The notes under the pieces are model-generated. The model saw nothing but the letters and a program-made list of their open reading frames with translations, was not told the DNA's origin and did not search any database. A stretch of DNA of 64,000 nucleotides. It comes from JACNKJ01 sp964344565 (lineage in GTDB: Bacteria > Krumholzibacteriota > Krumholzibacteriia > JACNKJ01). The stretch spans positions 62,001 through 126,000 of the forward strand of contig CAYFNT010000001.1 in NCBI GenBank assembly GCA_964344565.1, written 5' to 3'. Within the stretch, counting starts at the first letter, position 1. Each line of letters starts with the position of its first letter. Positions 7,884 to 18,800 of the stretch are shown here, one piece after another. Made by a program: the position numbers and the translations under genes.

Positions 7884-8171
7884 ATGGACCAATCCCGAAA
7901 ACCTCTTGGGAAGTTTAGGGGCTGGGTCCGGAAACGTTCGAGGGAATCTGCCTCGGCCTCTCTGACCCACCTGGGTCTCACCTATGCTCTCGCGGTGATA
8001 GTCTACGGACTTGGAGGTTGGTGGCTCGACAAGCGTCTGGGCTCGCAACCTTGGTTCACCTTGCTGGGAGTGGCTCTGGGCGCATTGGGGGGATTCATCT
8101 GGGTCTATCGGGAAGTGATGCGGGCGAGCGACGCATCGGAAGAAGAACAGGAAGAGGAGCAGGAGCCGTGA
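7884..8171 (+). CDS. atpZ: AtpZ/AtpI-family ATP synthase accessory protein
   Basis: 95-residue inner-membrane protein with two hydrophobic helices (about 30-50 and 62-80) around the family-typical GGWWLDKRLG loop, and an acidic Glu-rich tail. AtpZ is usually the first gene of atp operons and pairs with AtpI, possibly in Mg/Ca supply or c-ring assembly. ATG 7884 leaves a normal N-terminus; extending to 7797 adds unrelated sequence. Its stop overlaps the atpI start (GTGA). Confidence 0.75.
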   Translation: MDQSRKPLGKFRGWVRKRSRESASASLTHLGLTYALAVIVYGLGGWWLDKRLGSQPWFTLLGVALGALGGFIWVYREVMRASDASEEEQEEEQEP

Positions 8172-8581
8172 GCGGCAAGATCCGAATCTTCCTGGCGGGA
8201 CTGGCCGGCTTGGCCGTCGTCTTCACCCTTCTCGCCTACGCCATGGCTCCGGCCAGAGGCGAGGCGGCGCTCCCGGCGGCCCTGGCCGCGGTCTGGCTCG
8301 GAGCACTCGTGGCGGCCTGGGGTTACTTCCAGATGCGACGAGCTCTGGGAATGGGCAACCTGGATTTCCTGAAAGCGTTTTTCGGTGGACTGGCCCTGCG
8401 CTTCGCGATCCTCATCCTGGCGGGCCTTGCAGTTCACTTCGCGACGGCTTGGGACATCTACGTCTTCATGGTGAGCCTGGCCTTGACATATCCGCTCTAT
8501 CTGGGCTTCGAGGCCTGGAGGATCAGCGGAGAGACGCCCGGGAAGCGGAGTGCCTCCGAGGACACTCCACAGCGAGGTTAA
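8168..8581 (+). CDS. atpI: ATP synthase protein I
   Basis: 137 residues with four hydrophobic segments and a polar C-terminal tail, in the usual place between atpZ and atpB. AtpI is a poorly conserved accessory membrane protein thought to help c-ring assembly. The GTG start at 8168 overlaps the atpZ stop. Identity rests on position and topology more than on motif. Confidence 0.65.
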   Translation: MSGKIRIFLAGLAGLAVVFTLLAYAMAPARGEAALPAALAAVWLGALVAAWGYFQMRRALGMGNLDFLKAFFGGLALRFAILILAGLAVHFATAWDIYVFMVSLALTYPLYLGFEAWRISGETPGKRSASEDTPQRG

Positions 8582-8584
8582 AAC

Positions 8585-9526
8585 TTGTTCTTCGCGAGCA
8601 GCACAGGTCACGGTGGGGGGGGGCACGAGGTGGCCACTCAGGAGACCGCGCACGGCGCGGAGGGTGTCCACGAGGCGGCCCACGCTGCGGAGCACGGCGC
8701 CGAACACGCCAGCGGCGTCGATCCCATGAGCCACATCGTCAACCACGACTACTGGGAACTGACCCACTCCATCAAGGTGGAGTTCCACGACTGGATCGCG
8801 GCCAAGGTGCCCATCCTCCAGAACAACCCCCTCGGCGTCGACCTCACGCCCACCCTGCATGTGATCATGCTGTGGATCTCGGCCACGGTGCTCTTCCTGC
8901 TGCTGCGCAGCATCGCGAACCGCGAGAAGGCCATGGTGCCCAGCGGACGCCTGCGCAACTTCTTCGAGGCCATCATCGTCTTCCTGCGCGACGAGGTCGT
9001 CTACAACATCATGGGCGAGAAGCACGGCCGGCGCTTCCTTCCCTATCTGCTCACGGTCTTCTTCTTCATCCTGTTCACGAATCTGCTGGGGCTCATCCCG
9101 TCCATGGCCACGGCCACGGGCAACATCAACGTGACGGCCACCCTGGCCATCTTCACCTTCCTGATGACCCAGGTCTCCGGCATGCGAGAGAACGGCTTCG
9201 TGGGACACTGGGCGGGCCTCGTGCCGCCCGGCGTACCCTGGTTCCTCGTCCCCATCATGATTCCCATCGAGATCATGGGGATGTTCACCAAGCCCTTCGC
9301 GCTGACGGTCCGACTCTTCGCGAACATGATCGCGGGGCACATCATCATCCTGAGCTTCTTCAACCTGATCTTCGCGCTCGGGAACATGCCCTACCTGGCT
9401 CCGCTGCCCTTCGCCGGCGCGGTGGCCATCAGCGCCTTCGAGATCTTCGTGGCCTTCCTGCAGGCCTTCATCTTCACCTTCTTGTCTACGATTTTCATTT
9501 ACCAGGCGGTCCACCCGGATCACTAA
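8585..9526 (+). CDS. atpB: F1Fo ATP synthase subunit a
   Basis: 313-residue integral membrane stator subunit forming the proton half-channels. The conserved helix with the essential arginine is visible (LTVRLFANMIAGH), as is the last helix with its Gln and Glu (AFEIFVAFLQAFIF). The N-terminus carries an unusual His/Glu/Ala-rich extension of about 45 residues before the first helices. TTG start at 8585, three bases after the atpI stop, with GAGG upstream. Confidence 0.93.
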   Translation: MFFASSTGHGGGGHEVATQETAHGAEGVHEAAHAAEHGAEHASGVDPMSHIVNHDYWELTHSIKVEFHDWIAAKVPILQNNPLGVDLTPTLHVIMLWISATVLFLLLRSIANREKAMVPSGRLRNFFEAIIVFLRDEVVYNIMGEKHGRRFLPYLLTVFFFILFTNLLGLIPSMATATGNINVTATLAIFTFLMTQVSGMRENGFVGHWAGLVPPGVPWFLVPIMIPIEIMGMFTKPFALTVRLFANMIAGHIIILSFFNLIFALGNMPYLAPLPFAGAVAISAFEIFVAFLQAFIFTFLSTIFIYQAVHPDH

Positions 9527-9581
9527 CCGGGGGATCAAACCGGGCTTCGGCCCACACATTTCAGTTCGGAGGAAAGAAAAG

Positions 9582-9824
9582 ATGCTTCCCTTCTTCGCGC
9601 TCAACGCCGCTCATCTCGCCGCTGGCTTCGGCGCCGGCATCGCCGTCATCGGTGCGGGCTACGGCATCGGCAGGCTGGCATCCTCGGCCATGGAAGGCAT
9701 GGCCCGCCAGCCCGAGGCCGCCGGCGACATCCGCGGCGGCATGATCCTGGCCGCGGCCCTCATCGAGGGCGTGGCGCTCTTCGCGCTGGTGATCTGCATC
9801 ATCCTCGCCGGCAACGCCGGTTAA
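9582..9824 (+). CDS. atpE: F1Fo ATP synthase subunit c
   Basis: 80-residue proteolipid hairpin: helix 1 rich in Gly/Ala (GAGIAVIGAGYGIG), polar loop with ARQPE, helix 2 with the ion-carrying Glu62 in ALIEGVALFALV. Lacking the Gln in helix 1 and the Ser after the Glu that mark sodium-binding rings, it should be proton-driven. Good ribosome binding site (GGAGG) before ATG 9582. Confidence 0.95.
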   Translation: MLPFFALNAAHLAAGFGAGIAVIGAGYGIGRLASSAMEGMARQPEAAGDIRGGMILAAALIEGVALFALVICIILAGNAG

Positions 9825-9848
9825 GCCACGCTCGAGAAAGGGACGACC

Positions 9849-10382
9849 ATGGTCGCCACGAATTCCATGGGGCCTCTGTTCTTCGCGGCTGGTGGGCTGC
9901 TCGATCCCGATCCGGGATTGATCATCTGGACGGTACTCACCTTCCTGGCCCTGCTATTCCTGCTCAGCAGGACGGCATGGAAGCCCATCATCGATGGGCT
10001 CGACCGCCGCGAGAACGCCATCCGCAATTCCCTCGAGGAAGCGGAGAAGGCCCGTGAGGACGCCCTGAAGCTCATCGAGGAGCAGAAGGACGAATTGAGC
10101 AAGGCCCGTGAAGAGGCGCAGGATATCATCGAGAGGGGCAAGGCCCAGGCCGGGACCATGCGCGACGAGATCGTCGCCAAGGCCCAGACCGAAGCCGAGC
10201 AGACCCTCGATGCCGCGCGTCGCGAAATCGAAGTGCAGATCGGCCAGGCCCGCGAGGAGCTTCGCCGCGAGGTCGTGGACCTCAGCGTCGAGGTGGCGGG
10301 CAAGGTCATCGGCCGCACCCTCAGCGACGAGGACCACAAGCGACTGGCCGGTGATTTCCTTCGGGAGATGAAGGGGCACTGA
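9849..10382 (+). CDS. atpF: F1Fo ATP synthase subunit b
   Basis: 177 residues: one N-terminal membrane helix (about 22-42) followed by a long charged coiled coil typical of the peripheral stalk. Its TGA overlaps the atpH start (TGATG), indicating translational coupling. Confidence 0.93.
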   Translation: MVATNSMGPLFFAAGGLLDPDPGLIIWTVLTFLALLFLLSRTAWKPIIDGLDRRENAIRNSLEEAEKAREDALKLIEEQKDELSKAREEAQDIIERGKAQAGTMRDEIVAKAQTEAEQTLDAARREIEVQIGQAREELRREVVDLSVEVAGKVIGRTLSDEDHKRLAGDFLREMKGH

Positions 10383-10933
10383 TGCGCAACTTCGCCATCG
10401 CCAAGGTCTACGCCTCCGCGCTTCTGGAACTGGCCCCCGAAAGGGACCGGCTCGAGAAACTGACCGATTCGCTGCTCGGCTTTCGGGATCTCCTGGACGC
10501 CAGTTCCGAACTTCGGCAGGTCTTCCTCTCGCCGGAACTGGGCTTCGCGGAAAAGCGCGCCGTCATCGAAAAGGTCACGGAGGGAGAGCCCGAGCTCTTC
10601 CGACATTTCCTGCTCGTGCTGGTGCGCAAACACAGGGAGCCCGCCTACGCGGACATCGTCGCGGTCTTCGAGTACCTGCGCGACCAGGCCGAGTCCCGCC
10701 TTCGCGGGAACCTGGCCAGCGCCCGTCCCCTGGACGAGGCGCAGCGCGAGAGCATCGAGAAGGCCCTGAGCGAGAGCACGGGCAAGGAAGTGCGCCTCGA
10801 AGTCGAGGTTGAGGAAGACCTCCTGGCCGGCATGGTGCTGACCCTGGACGACCAGACCCTGGACGGAAGCCTGAAGACGCGGCTCCGCCGAATGAAGGAC
10901 CGTCTCGCGACGGCCGAATTGGGAAAGGAATGA
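10382..10933 (+). CDS. atpH: F1Fo ATP synthase subunit delta
   Basis: 183 residues. Starts with the family's conserved YA[SG]ALLELA-type motif (KVYASALLELA) and ends with a conserved G-x-x-L-x-x-D-D-Q-x-x-D segment (GMVLTLDDQTLDGSL). It links the b stalk to the top of F1. Overlaps atpF; atpA follows after one base. Confidence 0.93.
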   Translation: MRNFAIAKVYASALLELAPERDRLEKLTDSLLGFRDLLDASSELRQVFLSPELGFAEKRAVIEKVTEGEPELFRHFLLVLVRKHREPAYADIVAVFEYLRDQAESRLRGNLASARPLDEAQRESIEKALSESTGKEVRLEVEVEEDLLAGMVLTLDDQTLDGSLKTRLRRMKDRLATAELGKE

Positions 10934-10934
10934 G

Positions 10935-12446
<1,512 letters not shown>

Positions 12447-12455
12447 CGGGAAGCC

Positions 12456-13340
12456 ATGGCCAGCGCCAAGGACATCAAGAATAGGATCTCGAGCGTCACC
12501 AGCACGCACAAGATCACCCGCACCATGGAGATGGTGGCGACGAGCAAGTTCAAACGCTTTGCCGACCGTGCGGGCGCAGCCATGCCCTTCTCCAACGCCT
12601 TGCCGGGCATGCTGGCCCTGCTAGCCTCCGCCGAGGACGACGCATCCCAGCCGCTGCTGGAACGGCGCCCCGAGGTGCGGCGCGTGGCCGTCCTGCTCCT
12701 GACCACCAACCGCGGGCTCTGCGGTCCCATGAACTCCAACCTGCTGAAGAAGGCCATGACCTTCCGGGGGGAGCTTCTGAAGAAGGACATCGAGCTGGAC
12801 CTGCATGTGGTGGGCAAGAAGGGCATCAGCTATCTGCGCTTCCTGGGCGTGGAGATGGCCAGCGAGAAGAACGACCTGCCCGACGCGCCGGAGCCCGAAC
12901 ACGCCGAAGAGTTCGCCGACATGCTCGTGCAGGATTTCCTCGACGAACGGGTGGACGAGGTCTACATCGCCTATCCGCATTTCAAGAACGCGGCGGAGCA
13001 GCCGCCGGTGGTGGAGCGCATCCTGCCTCTGGTTGCCCCGGAAACCGCCGAGAACGAGGACAAGGAAGAGGACGACATCCAGCTCAACTTCATCTTCGAA
13101 CCGGGCAAGGACGACCTTCTCGGCGAGCTGCTGCCCCTCTATCTCAGAAACAGCTTCTTCCGCATCCTGCTCGAGGCCGCGGCCAGCGAGCAGGGCGCCC
13201 GGCGAACGGCCATGAAGGCGGCCACCGACAGCGCCGAAGAAATGCTCACGGATTTGACCCGCTCCTACAACAAGGCCCGACAGGCGGCCATTACCACGGA
13301 GCTACTGGAAATCGTTGGCGGCGCGGAAGCGCTGAAGTAG
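12456..13340 (+). CDS. atpG: F1 ATP synthase subunit gamma
   Basis: 294-residue central rotor shaft. The N-terminal KNRISSVTSTHKITRTMEMV and C-terminal ATDSAEEMLTDL/ARQAAITTELLEIVGGAEAL helices that form the coiled coil are clear. An acidic insert (ENEDKEEDD) sits in the middle, in the globular part. Confidence 0.97.
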   Translation: MASAKDIKNRISSVTSTHKITRTMEMVATSKFKRFADRAGAAMPFSNALPGMLALLASAEDDASQPLLERRPEVRRVAVLLLTTNRGLCGPMNSNLLKKAMTFRGELLKKDIELDLHVVGKKGISYLRFLGVEMASEKNDLPDAPEPEHAEEFADMLVQDFLDERVDEVYIAYPHFKNAAEQPPVVERILPLVAPETAENEDKEEDDIQLNFIFEPGKDDLLGELLPLYLRNSFFRILLEAAASEQGARRTAMKAATDSAEEMLTDLTRSYNKARQAAITTELLEIVGGAEALK

Positions 13341-13360
13341 ACCAAAGACAGGAGACCGAG

Positions 13361-14779
13361 ATGAGCGCCAAAGGGAAAGTGGTTCAGGTGATCGGACCCG
13401 TCATCGACGTGGAGTTCCCGCCCGACCAGATCCCTGAGATCATGAACGCCCTGCAGATCGATACCGAGATCGAGGGCCAGCACATCAAGCTCACGGCCGA
13501 GGTGCAGCAGCACATCGGCCGCAACCAGGTGCGCGCGGTGGCCATGAGTCCCACCGACGGTCTGGTGCGCGGCGTCGAGGCCGTGGACACCGGCGAGGCG
13601 ATCTCCGTGCCGGTGGGCGAGGGCGTGCTGGGTCGCATCCTCAACGTGCTGGGCGAGCCCGTGGACGAAATGGGTCCGGTGGAGCACACGGAGCGCCGTC
13701 CCATCCATGCGGCTCCCCCGAGTTTCGATATGATCGAGCCCAAGAGCGAGATCTTCGAGACGGGCATCAAGGTCATCGATCTTCTCGCGCCTTACGTGCG
13801 AGGCGGCAAGGTCGGTCTCTTCGGCGGCGCCGGAGTGGGCAAGACCGTCGTCATCATGGAGCTCATCAACAACATCGCCAAGGAGCACGGCGGCTACTCC
13901 GTTTTCTGCGGAGTGGGAGAGCGTACGCGCGAGGGCAACGACCTCTGGCTGGAAATGAAGGAGTCGGGGGTCATCGACAAGACGGCGCTGATCTACGGCC
14001 AGATGACCGAGCCTCCCGGCGCCCGTCTGCGTGTCGGCCTATCGGGCCTGACCGTGGCCGAAAGCTTCCGCGATGCCGGGGGCGGCCGCGACGTGCTGGT
14101 ATTCATCGACAACATCTTCCGTTTCACACAGGCCGGTTCCGAAGTGTCGGCGCTCCTGGGCCGCATGCCCAGCGCCGTGGGATACCAGCCCTCGCTATCC
14201 ACCGAGATGGGCGAGCTGCAGGAGCGCATCACCACCACCAGCTCGGGCGCCATCACCTCGGTGCAGGCCATCTACGTGCCCGCGGACGACCTCACCGACC
14301 CCGCGCCGGCCACGACCTTCAGTCACCTGGACGCGGTGACGGTGCTCAGCCGCCCCATCGCCGAGCTGGGAATCTACCCGGCGGTGGATCCGCTGTCCTC
14401 CTCGAGCCGCATCCTGGATCCCAACCTTCTGGGCGAGGAGCACTACAACACGGCCCGCGAGGTGCAGCGAATCCTGCAGCGCTACAACGATCTGCAGGAC
14501 ATCATCGCCATCCTCGGCATGGACGAGCTCGGCGAGGAGGACAAGCTCCTCGTGCAGCGCGCGCGCAAGATCCAGCGCTTCATGAGCCAGCCCATGTTCG
14601 TGGCCGAGCAGTTCACCGGCTTCGCCGGCATCTACGTGAAGCTGGAAGACACGATCCGCAGCTTCAAGGAGCTCTGCGAAGGGCACTGGGATCACCTGCC
14701 CGAGCAGGCCTTCTACTACGTGGGTTCCATCGAAGAGGCCGAAGCGAAGGCCAAGCAGCTGGAGGCGGCCAGTGCCTAG
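13361..14779 (+). CDS. atpD: F1 ATP synthase subunit beta (catalytic)
   Basis: 472 residues with P-loop GGAGVGKT, the catalytic GERTREGND segment, the DELSEED-region counterpart MDELGEEDKL and the signature PAVDPLSSSSR. Makes or hydrolyses ATP in F1. Its last codons overlap the atpC start. Confidence 0.98.
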   Translation: MSAKGKVVQVIGPVIDVEFPPDQIPEIMNALQIDTEIEGQHIKLTAEVQQHIGRNQVRAVAMSPTDGLVRGVEAVDTGEAISVPVGEGVLGRILNVLGEPVDEMGPVEHTERRPIHAAPPSFDMIEPKSEIFETGIKVIDLLAPYVRGGKVGLFGGAGVGKTVVIMELINNIAKEHGGYSVFCGVGERTREGNDLWLEMKESGVIDKTALIYGQMTEPPGARLRVGLSGLTVAESFRDAGGGRDVLVFIDNIFRFTQAGSEVSALLGRMPSAVGYQPSLSTEMGELQERITTTSSGAITSVQAIYVPADDLTDPAPATTFSHLDAVTVLSRPIAELGIYPAVDPLSSSSRILDPNLLGEEHYNTAREVQRILQRYNDLQDIIAILGMDELGEEDKLLVQRARKIQRFMSQPMFVAEQFTGFAGIYVKLEDTIRSFKELCEGHWDHLPEQAFYYVGSIEEAEAKAKQLEAASA

Positions 14780-15050
14780 CATGGCCTGCAAGGTGGTCGC
14801 CCCCACGGGCGTGCTCTTCGAAGGCGAGGTGGCCCAGCTCAAGGGTCCCGGTTGGGAAGGCGGCTTCGGCCTCAAGCCCAGGCACTCGCCCTACCTGGTG
14901 GCGCTCAAGCAGGGACCGCTTTCCCTGGAGGACGCCTCCGGCGGCGAGATCTTCCATCTCGACGTGGAGAGCGGCTACCTCATCGTGGCCCGCGACGAGT
15001 GCACGGTGCTGGTGGAGAAGGTGGCGGAGGGAGCCGGGGAAGGCTCCTGA
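14772..15050 (+). CDS. atpC: F1 ATP synthase subunit epsilon, short form
   Basis: 92 residues, covering only the N-terminal beta-sandwich (ends shortly after the DECTVLVE strand); the C-terminal two-helix inhibitory domain of the usual 130-140-residue epsilon is absent. Short epsilons are known in some FCB bacteria (Chlorobi), where ATP hydrolysis must be restrained in other ways. GTG 14772 is preferred to ATG 14781 because GGAGG (14761-14765) lies six bases before it. Last gene of the operon. Confidence 0.85.
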   Translation: MPSMACKVVAPTGVLFEGEVAQLKGPGWEGGFGLKPRHSPYLVALKQGPLSLEDASGGEIFHLDVESGYLIVARDECTVLVEKVAEGAGEGS

Positions 15051-15111
15051 GTGCACCGGCCCGATGCCGCTAAATCGAATCAATTTTGTTTTATGCGAAA
15101 AGTGTGATACC

Positions 15112-15143
15112 ATGGAGGCTCTCGGCGAGAGCCTCCATCTTTT
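15112..15143 (+). terminator. intrinsic terminator of the ATP synthase operon
   Basis: ATGGAGGCTCTC (15112-15123) and GAGAGCCTCCAT (15127-15138) form a perfect 12-bp stem with a 3-base loop, followed by CTTTTATT. Confidence 0.85.
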
Positions 15144-15180
15144 ATTGACTCGATCCACTGTCCTGGAAAGGCCCACAATC

Positions 15181-15606
15181 ATGAAAAATGCGCTCACAGG
15201 ATTCTTCCTTCTCACATGTCTTGTCCTCGCCCTGCCGGTTGCGGCCGACGATTGCGACACGCCCACGGATGTATGGTTTGTCGTCGGCGGAACGCCTTTG
15301 AACACCTGGTGGGAACATCTCTGCGGTTCAATCTACCAAGGCTGCATCGAGACCATCGTCATCAGTAACGAAGGCGCCTATGTTTGCGCGGCCGAGCTGA
15401 CCCATCTGGATTCGGGAAACTCCTGGTACGACACTGCTGTCTGGTCCCAGGAAATCTACTTCAACTATCCCGCCGACGGCGACTACCAGCTGCGTGCATG
15501 GGCCATTGCGGGCGAGACCGTTTTCGAGTTCCTCTTCGAGGTCGATTGCGATTCCGTGGCAGCCGAAGGGACGACCTGGGATGCCCTGAAGGTCTTGTAT
15601 CGTTAG
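15181..15606 (+). CDS. exported protein with C-terminal TW-x3-K-x-LY motif
   Basis: 141 residues: signal peptide (cleavage after PVAA-D), a small beta-rich domain with five or six cysteines that probably form disulfides outside the cytoplasm, and the terminal sequence TTWDALKVLYR. That ending recurs on seven other exported proteins in this window. ATG 15181 follows a weak AG-rich site. No homologous family recognised. Confidence 0.6.
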   Translation: MKNALTGFFLLTCLVLALPVAADDCDTPTDVWFVVGGTPLNTWWEHLCGSIYQGCIETIVISNEGAYVCAAELTHLDSGNSWYDTAVWSQEIYFNYPADGDYQLRAWAIAGETVFEFLFEVDCDSVAAEGTTWDALKVLYR

Positions 15607-15698
15607 GCGGTAGCCACCGAATAATGTTCATATTTATATGAGAATCCCAGATTTCTCACGCGGGGCTGATCTCATTTCGGATATTGTGGATCCTGTTT

Positions 15699-15707
15699 TG
15701 CTATAAT
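15699..15707 (+). promoter_or_regulatory. extended -10 promoter
   Basis: TGC-TATAAT (-10 at 15702-15707) in an AT-rich stretch, 94 bases before the start of the following exported protein gene. No clear -35, as is common with extended -10 elements. Confidence 0.5.
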
Positions 15708-15800
15708 TTCAATATTCTGATATTGCGAAACCTCTCCATTTCCTCTAGCCTTGGCGGCCCTTTCACTCCGCATCGTAAAACCCCAAGGAGAGGTCCTGCC

Positions 15801-18800
15801 ATGATCCGCATCCTTTTGATGATTTTCCTGCTACTTGGAACGGCAAGTTCTCAGGCGCTCGTAGTTCAATCCACCCTGGCCGGCGGCGAATGGTCCGAGC
15901 CCACAACCTGGATCGACGAGGTCGTTCCCGGCCCAGCCGACGACGTGATCATCGACGGCCCGGTCGTCATCGACGGCAGCGCCTCCTGCAAGGATCTCAC
16001 CGTGAACGCAGACCGTGTACTCGATGGCTGGGACGTCAACACGAGCAGTCTCATCGTGAACGGCAACCTCTACAATGACGGGGCCATCCACAACGGCTAC
16101 TACAACCTGAACATCATCCTCTTCGGCGACCTGAGCAACGATGGCATCATCGACAACCGACGAATCACCCTGGAAGGGATCAGCCCACAGCATCTGAGCA
16201 TGGACGGCGCGGCCACCTTCTTCACCGAAATCGTGCTCGACCCCGGCGCTATCGAGATCGTCTACGTGGACACCGACTTCACCACCTCGAAGTACATCGA
16301 TCTGAACGGCGGAGACATGGTGCTGGGCGGCAACGCCAGCCTGAACTTCACCGGCGGCTATTTTCTCGACGGCAATGTGCAGGCTGTGGGGCGCACGATC
16401 AGCATGACCGGCGGTGCCTACATGGGCTCGCTCAACGTCGATTCGGCCGTGTTGGGAGGCGAGGTCAAGCTCCAGAGCAACGTGGCCTTCACGGGCGGGC
16501 TCATCGTGGACGGGCAGCTGTCCAACCGGAACACCGGTAACCAGACCACGTCCATCGACGGTGACCTCATCGTGAACGGTTCGGTGGTCAACGACTACTA
16601 CTCGCTCTACGTGGAACTGACCGGCGGCATCACGAACAACGGCGACATCAGCAACGCAAGTATCACCGTGCTCGCCGACGGCGATGAGCATTTTATCTGG
16701 GATCCCGCGGCCACCTTCAGCGCAAGTTTGATCATGGACGGGGCCTCCACGGGCGATATCCACGGGGATACGGAACTGCGATTCGCCAGCAACATCGACC
16801 TCAACGGCGGCAAGCTCCGGATGATGCCCGGAAACGATCTGCACTTGACCGGCGGCTACTTCATCGATGGAACCATCGAGTTCAACGGCAACGAGGTGAT
16901 CTGCAGCGCCGGACACTACTTCGGCAGCGCGGTTCTGGAGAACGCCCGCCTGAACGGCACCGCGATTTTCACCACCAATTGCAGCTGCACCGGGGGCCTG
17001 GTCAATCTCGGCACCATGCAGAATCGGGTCACGGGCAATGTCACCCTGGATGTGCAGGGTGGGCTGACCAATGAAGGCATCGTTACCCACGACTACTACG
17101 CTCTGCACATCAACCTCACCGGCGATCTGGTCAACAACGGCGACTGGATGAACAGCACGACGACATTTCTGGGGGCCGGTCCCCGCAACATGAGCATGGA
17201 CGGCGACGCGACCTTCACGAGCGAGCTCTACATGCACGCCGACGCCACCGGCGACCTCATCGCCACCACGCCGCTGCGCCTTGGCGACCATATCGATCTG
17301 AACGGCGGCAACCTGGTTCTGAATCCCGGCAGCGATCTCGACATCGATGTCGGTCCCATCCTCGACGGATCCATCCAGGCGAACGGAAACACACTCACCT
17401 TCACGGGCGCGGCCTACATCAGCTCCATGTCGGTTGACACCCCGATCCTCGACGGTCTCGCGGCCCTGAGCACCGGCATGACCTTCACGGGAGGAGTGAT
17501 CGTCCAGGGAGCCATGGAGAACCGCAACACCGGCAATGTCACGGTCGATATCTCCGGCGGCCTGGCGAACTACGGGACCATCGAGAACAACTACTACAAC
17601 CTCTACATCAATCTGAGCGGAGACCTGGTGAACAAGGGCGTCTGGAACAACGCCTGGGTGAATCTGAACGGCGACACCGATCAGCATCTGAGCCAGGGCG
17701 AGGGAAGCTTCCTCTCCTGCGATCTCTACCTGACCCTCGATGCTCCCGGTACGGTCATCGTGGAGACGCCCTTCAGCACGGACGGCCTGGTGGACCTGAA
17801 CGGCGGCACCATGATACTGGAGCCCGGCGCGAGCTTCTCGCAGCTCGACAGCTACATGAACGAGCTCGATCTGGTGGGCAATCACAACATGCTGGATTTC
17901 GCCGACGGAACCTGGGTGTCGAACGCGACCCTCAGCGACGTGTCCATCCACGGCGTGATGCAGGCTAGCACCGGTTGCGTGTTCGCCGGCGCCGTGGCCC
18001 TGGAGGACAGCCTGAAGAATCGGAACACCGGCAACGTCACCCTCCTGGTGGAAGGCAGCCTGATCAACCGGGGGCTCATCCACAACAACTACTACAACCT
18101 GTATCTCGACGTGCTGGGCAGTATTCTGAACGAAGGTGTGTGGACGAACAGTCAGGTCTATCTCGACGGCACCGAAGATCAGTATGTCGGCGCGACAGAC
18201 CTGAATCCCATCGATCCGAACTCCTTCGTGCTCGACTCGAACATCACGGGGCCCTTTCAGTGGTACAAGGACGGCCTGCCCATCGACGGCGCGACCGGCT
18301 CGACCCTGAACTTCGATATCATCGGTGACGCCGAGCATGGACGCTATCACTGCGAAGGCGGAGCGGTGCCCGAAGTGTCACGCGATATCTGGATCGTGGA
18401 GGGCGGACTCTCGGTTGACTTCATCGCCGATACCACCAGCGGCGGCGCGCCTCTCACGGTGAACTTCACCGCCCTGGGCGAAGGCGCAACGAGCTGGGAG
18501 TGGGATTTCGACGGCGACGGAACGGTGGATTCCTACGACGCGAATCCCAGCTTCGAGTACGCGAGCGCGGGTCTCTACACGGTCACGCTCACGGTGGGTG
18601 ACGGCATGGTCTCCGACAGCGAGGTGAAGACCGACTACATCGAGGTCACCGAACCCACCGACGCGACGCCGCCGGCACTGGCCCTGGGATTGGAGCAGAA
18701 CTATCCCAATCCCTTCAATCCGAAGACCACCATCGCCTTCGCGATTCCCCAGGCCGGTCACGCGAAACTGTCCGTCTACGACAGCAGCGGTCGCCGGATC

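Noticed and set aside
8105..9604. 499-codon minus-strand open frame opposite atpI-atpB
   Set aside because: Charged low-complexity shadow of two clear ATP synthase genes; likewise 2922-4037 (minus) and 28325-30079 (plus).
9582..9824. Sodium-driven ATP synthase
   Set aside because: Subunit c lacks the Gln and Ser that join the Glu in sodium-binding rings.
15831..18350. 839-codon minus-strand open frame opposite the repeat protein
   Set aside because: Shadow of the repetitive, GC-rich plus-strand gene; no start signal, His/Val/Asp-biased composition, and the plus strand has signal peptide and sorting domain.
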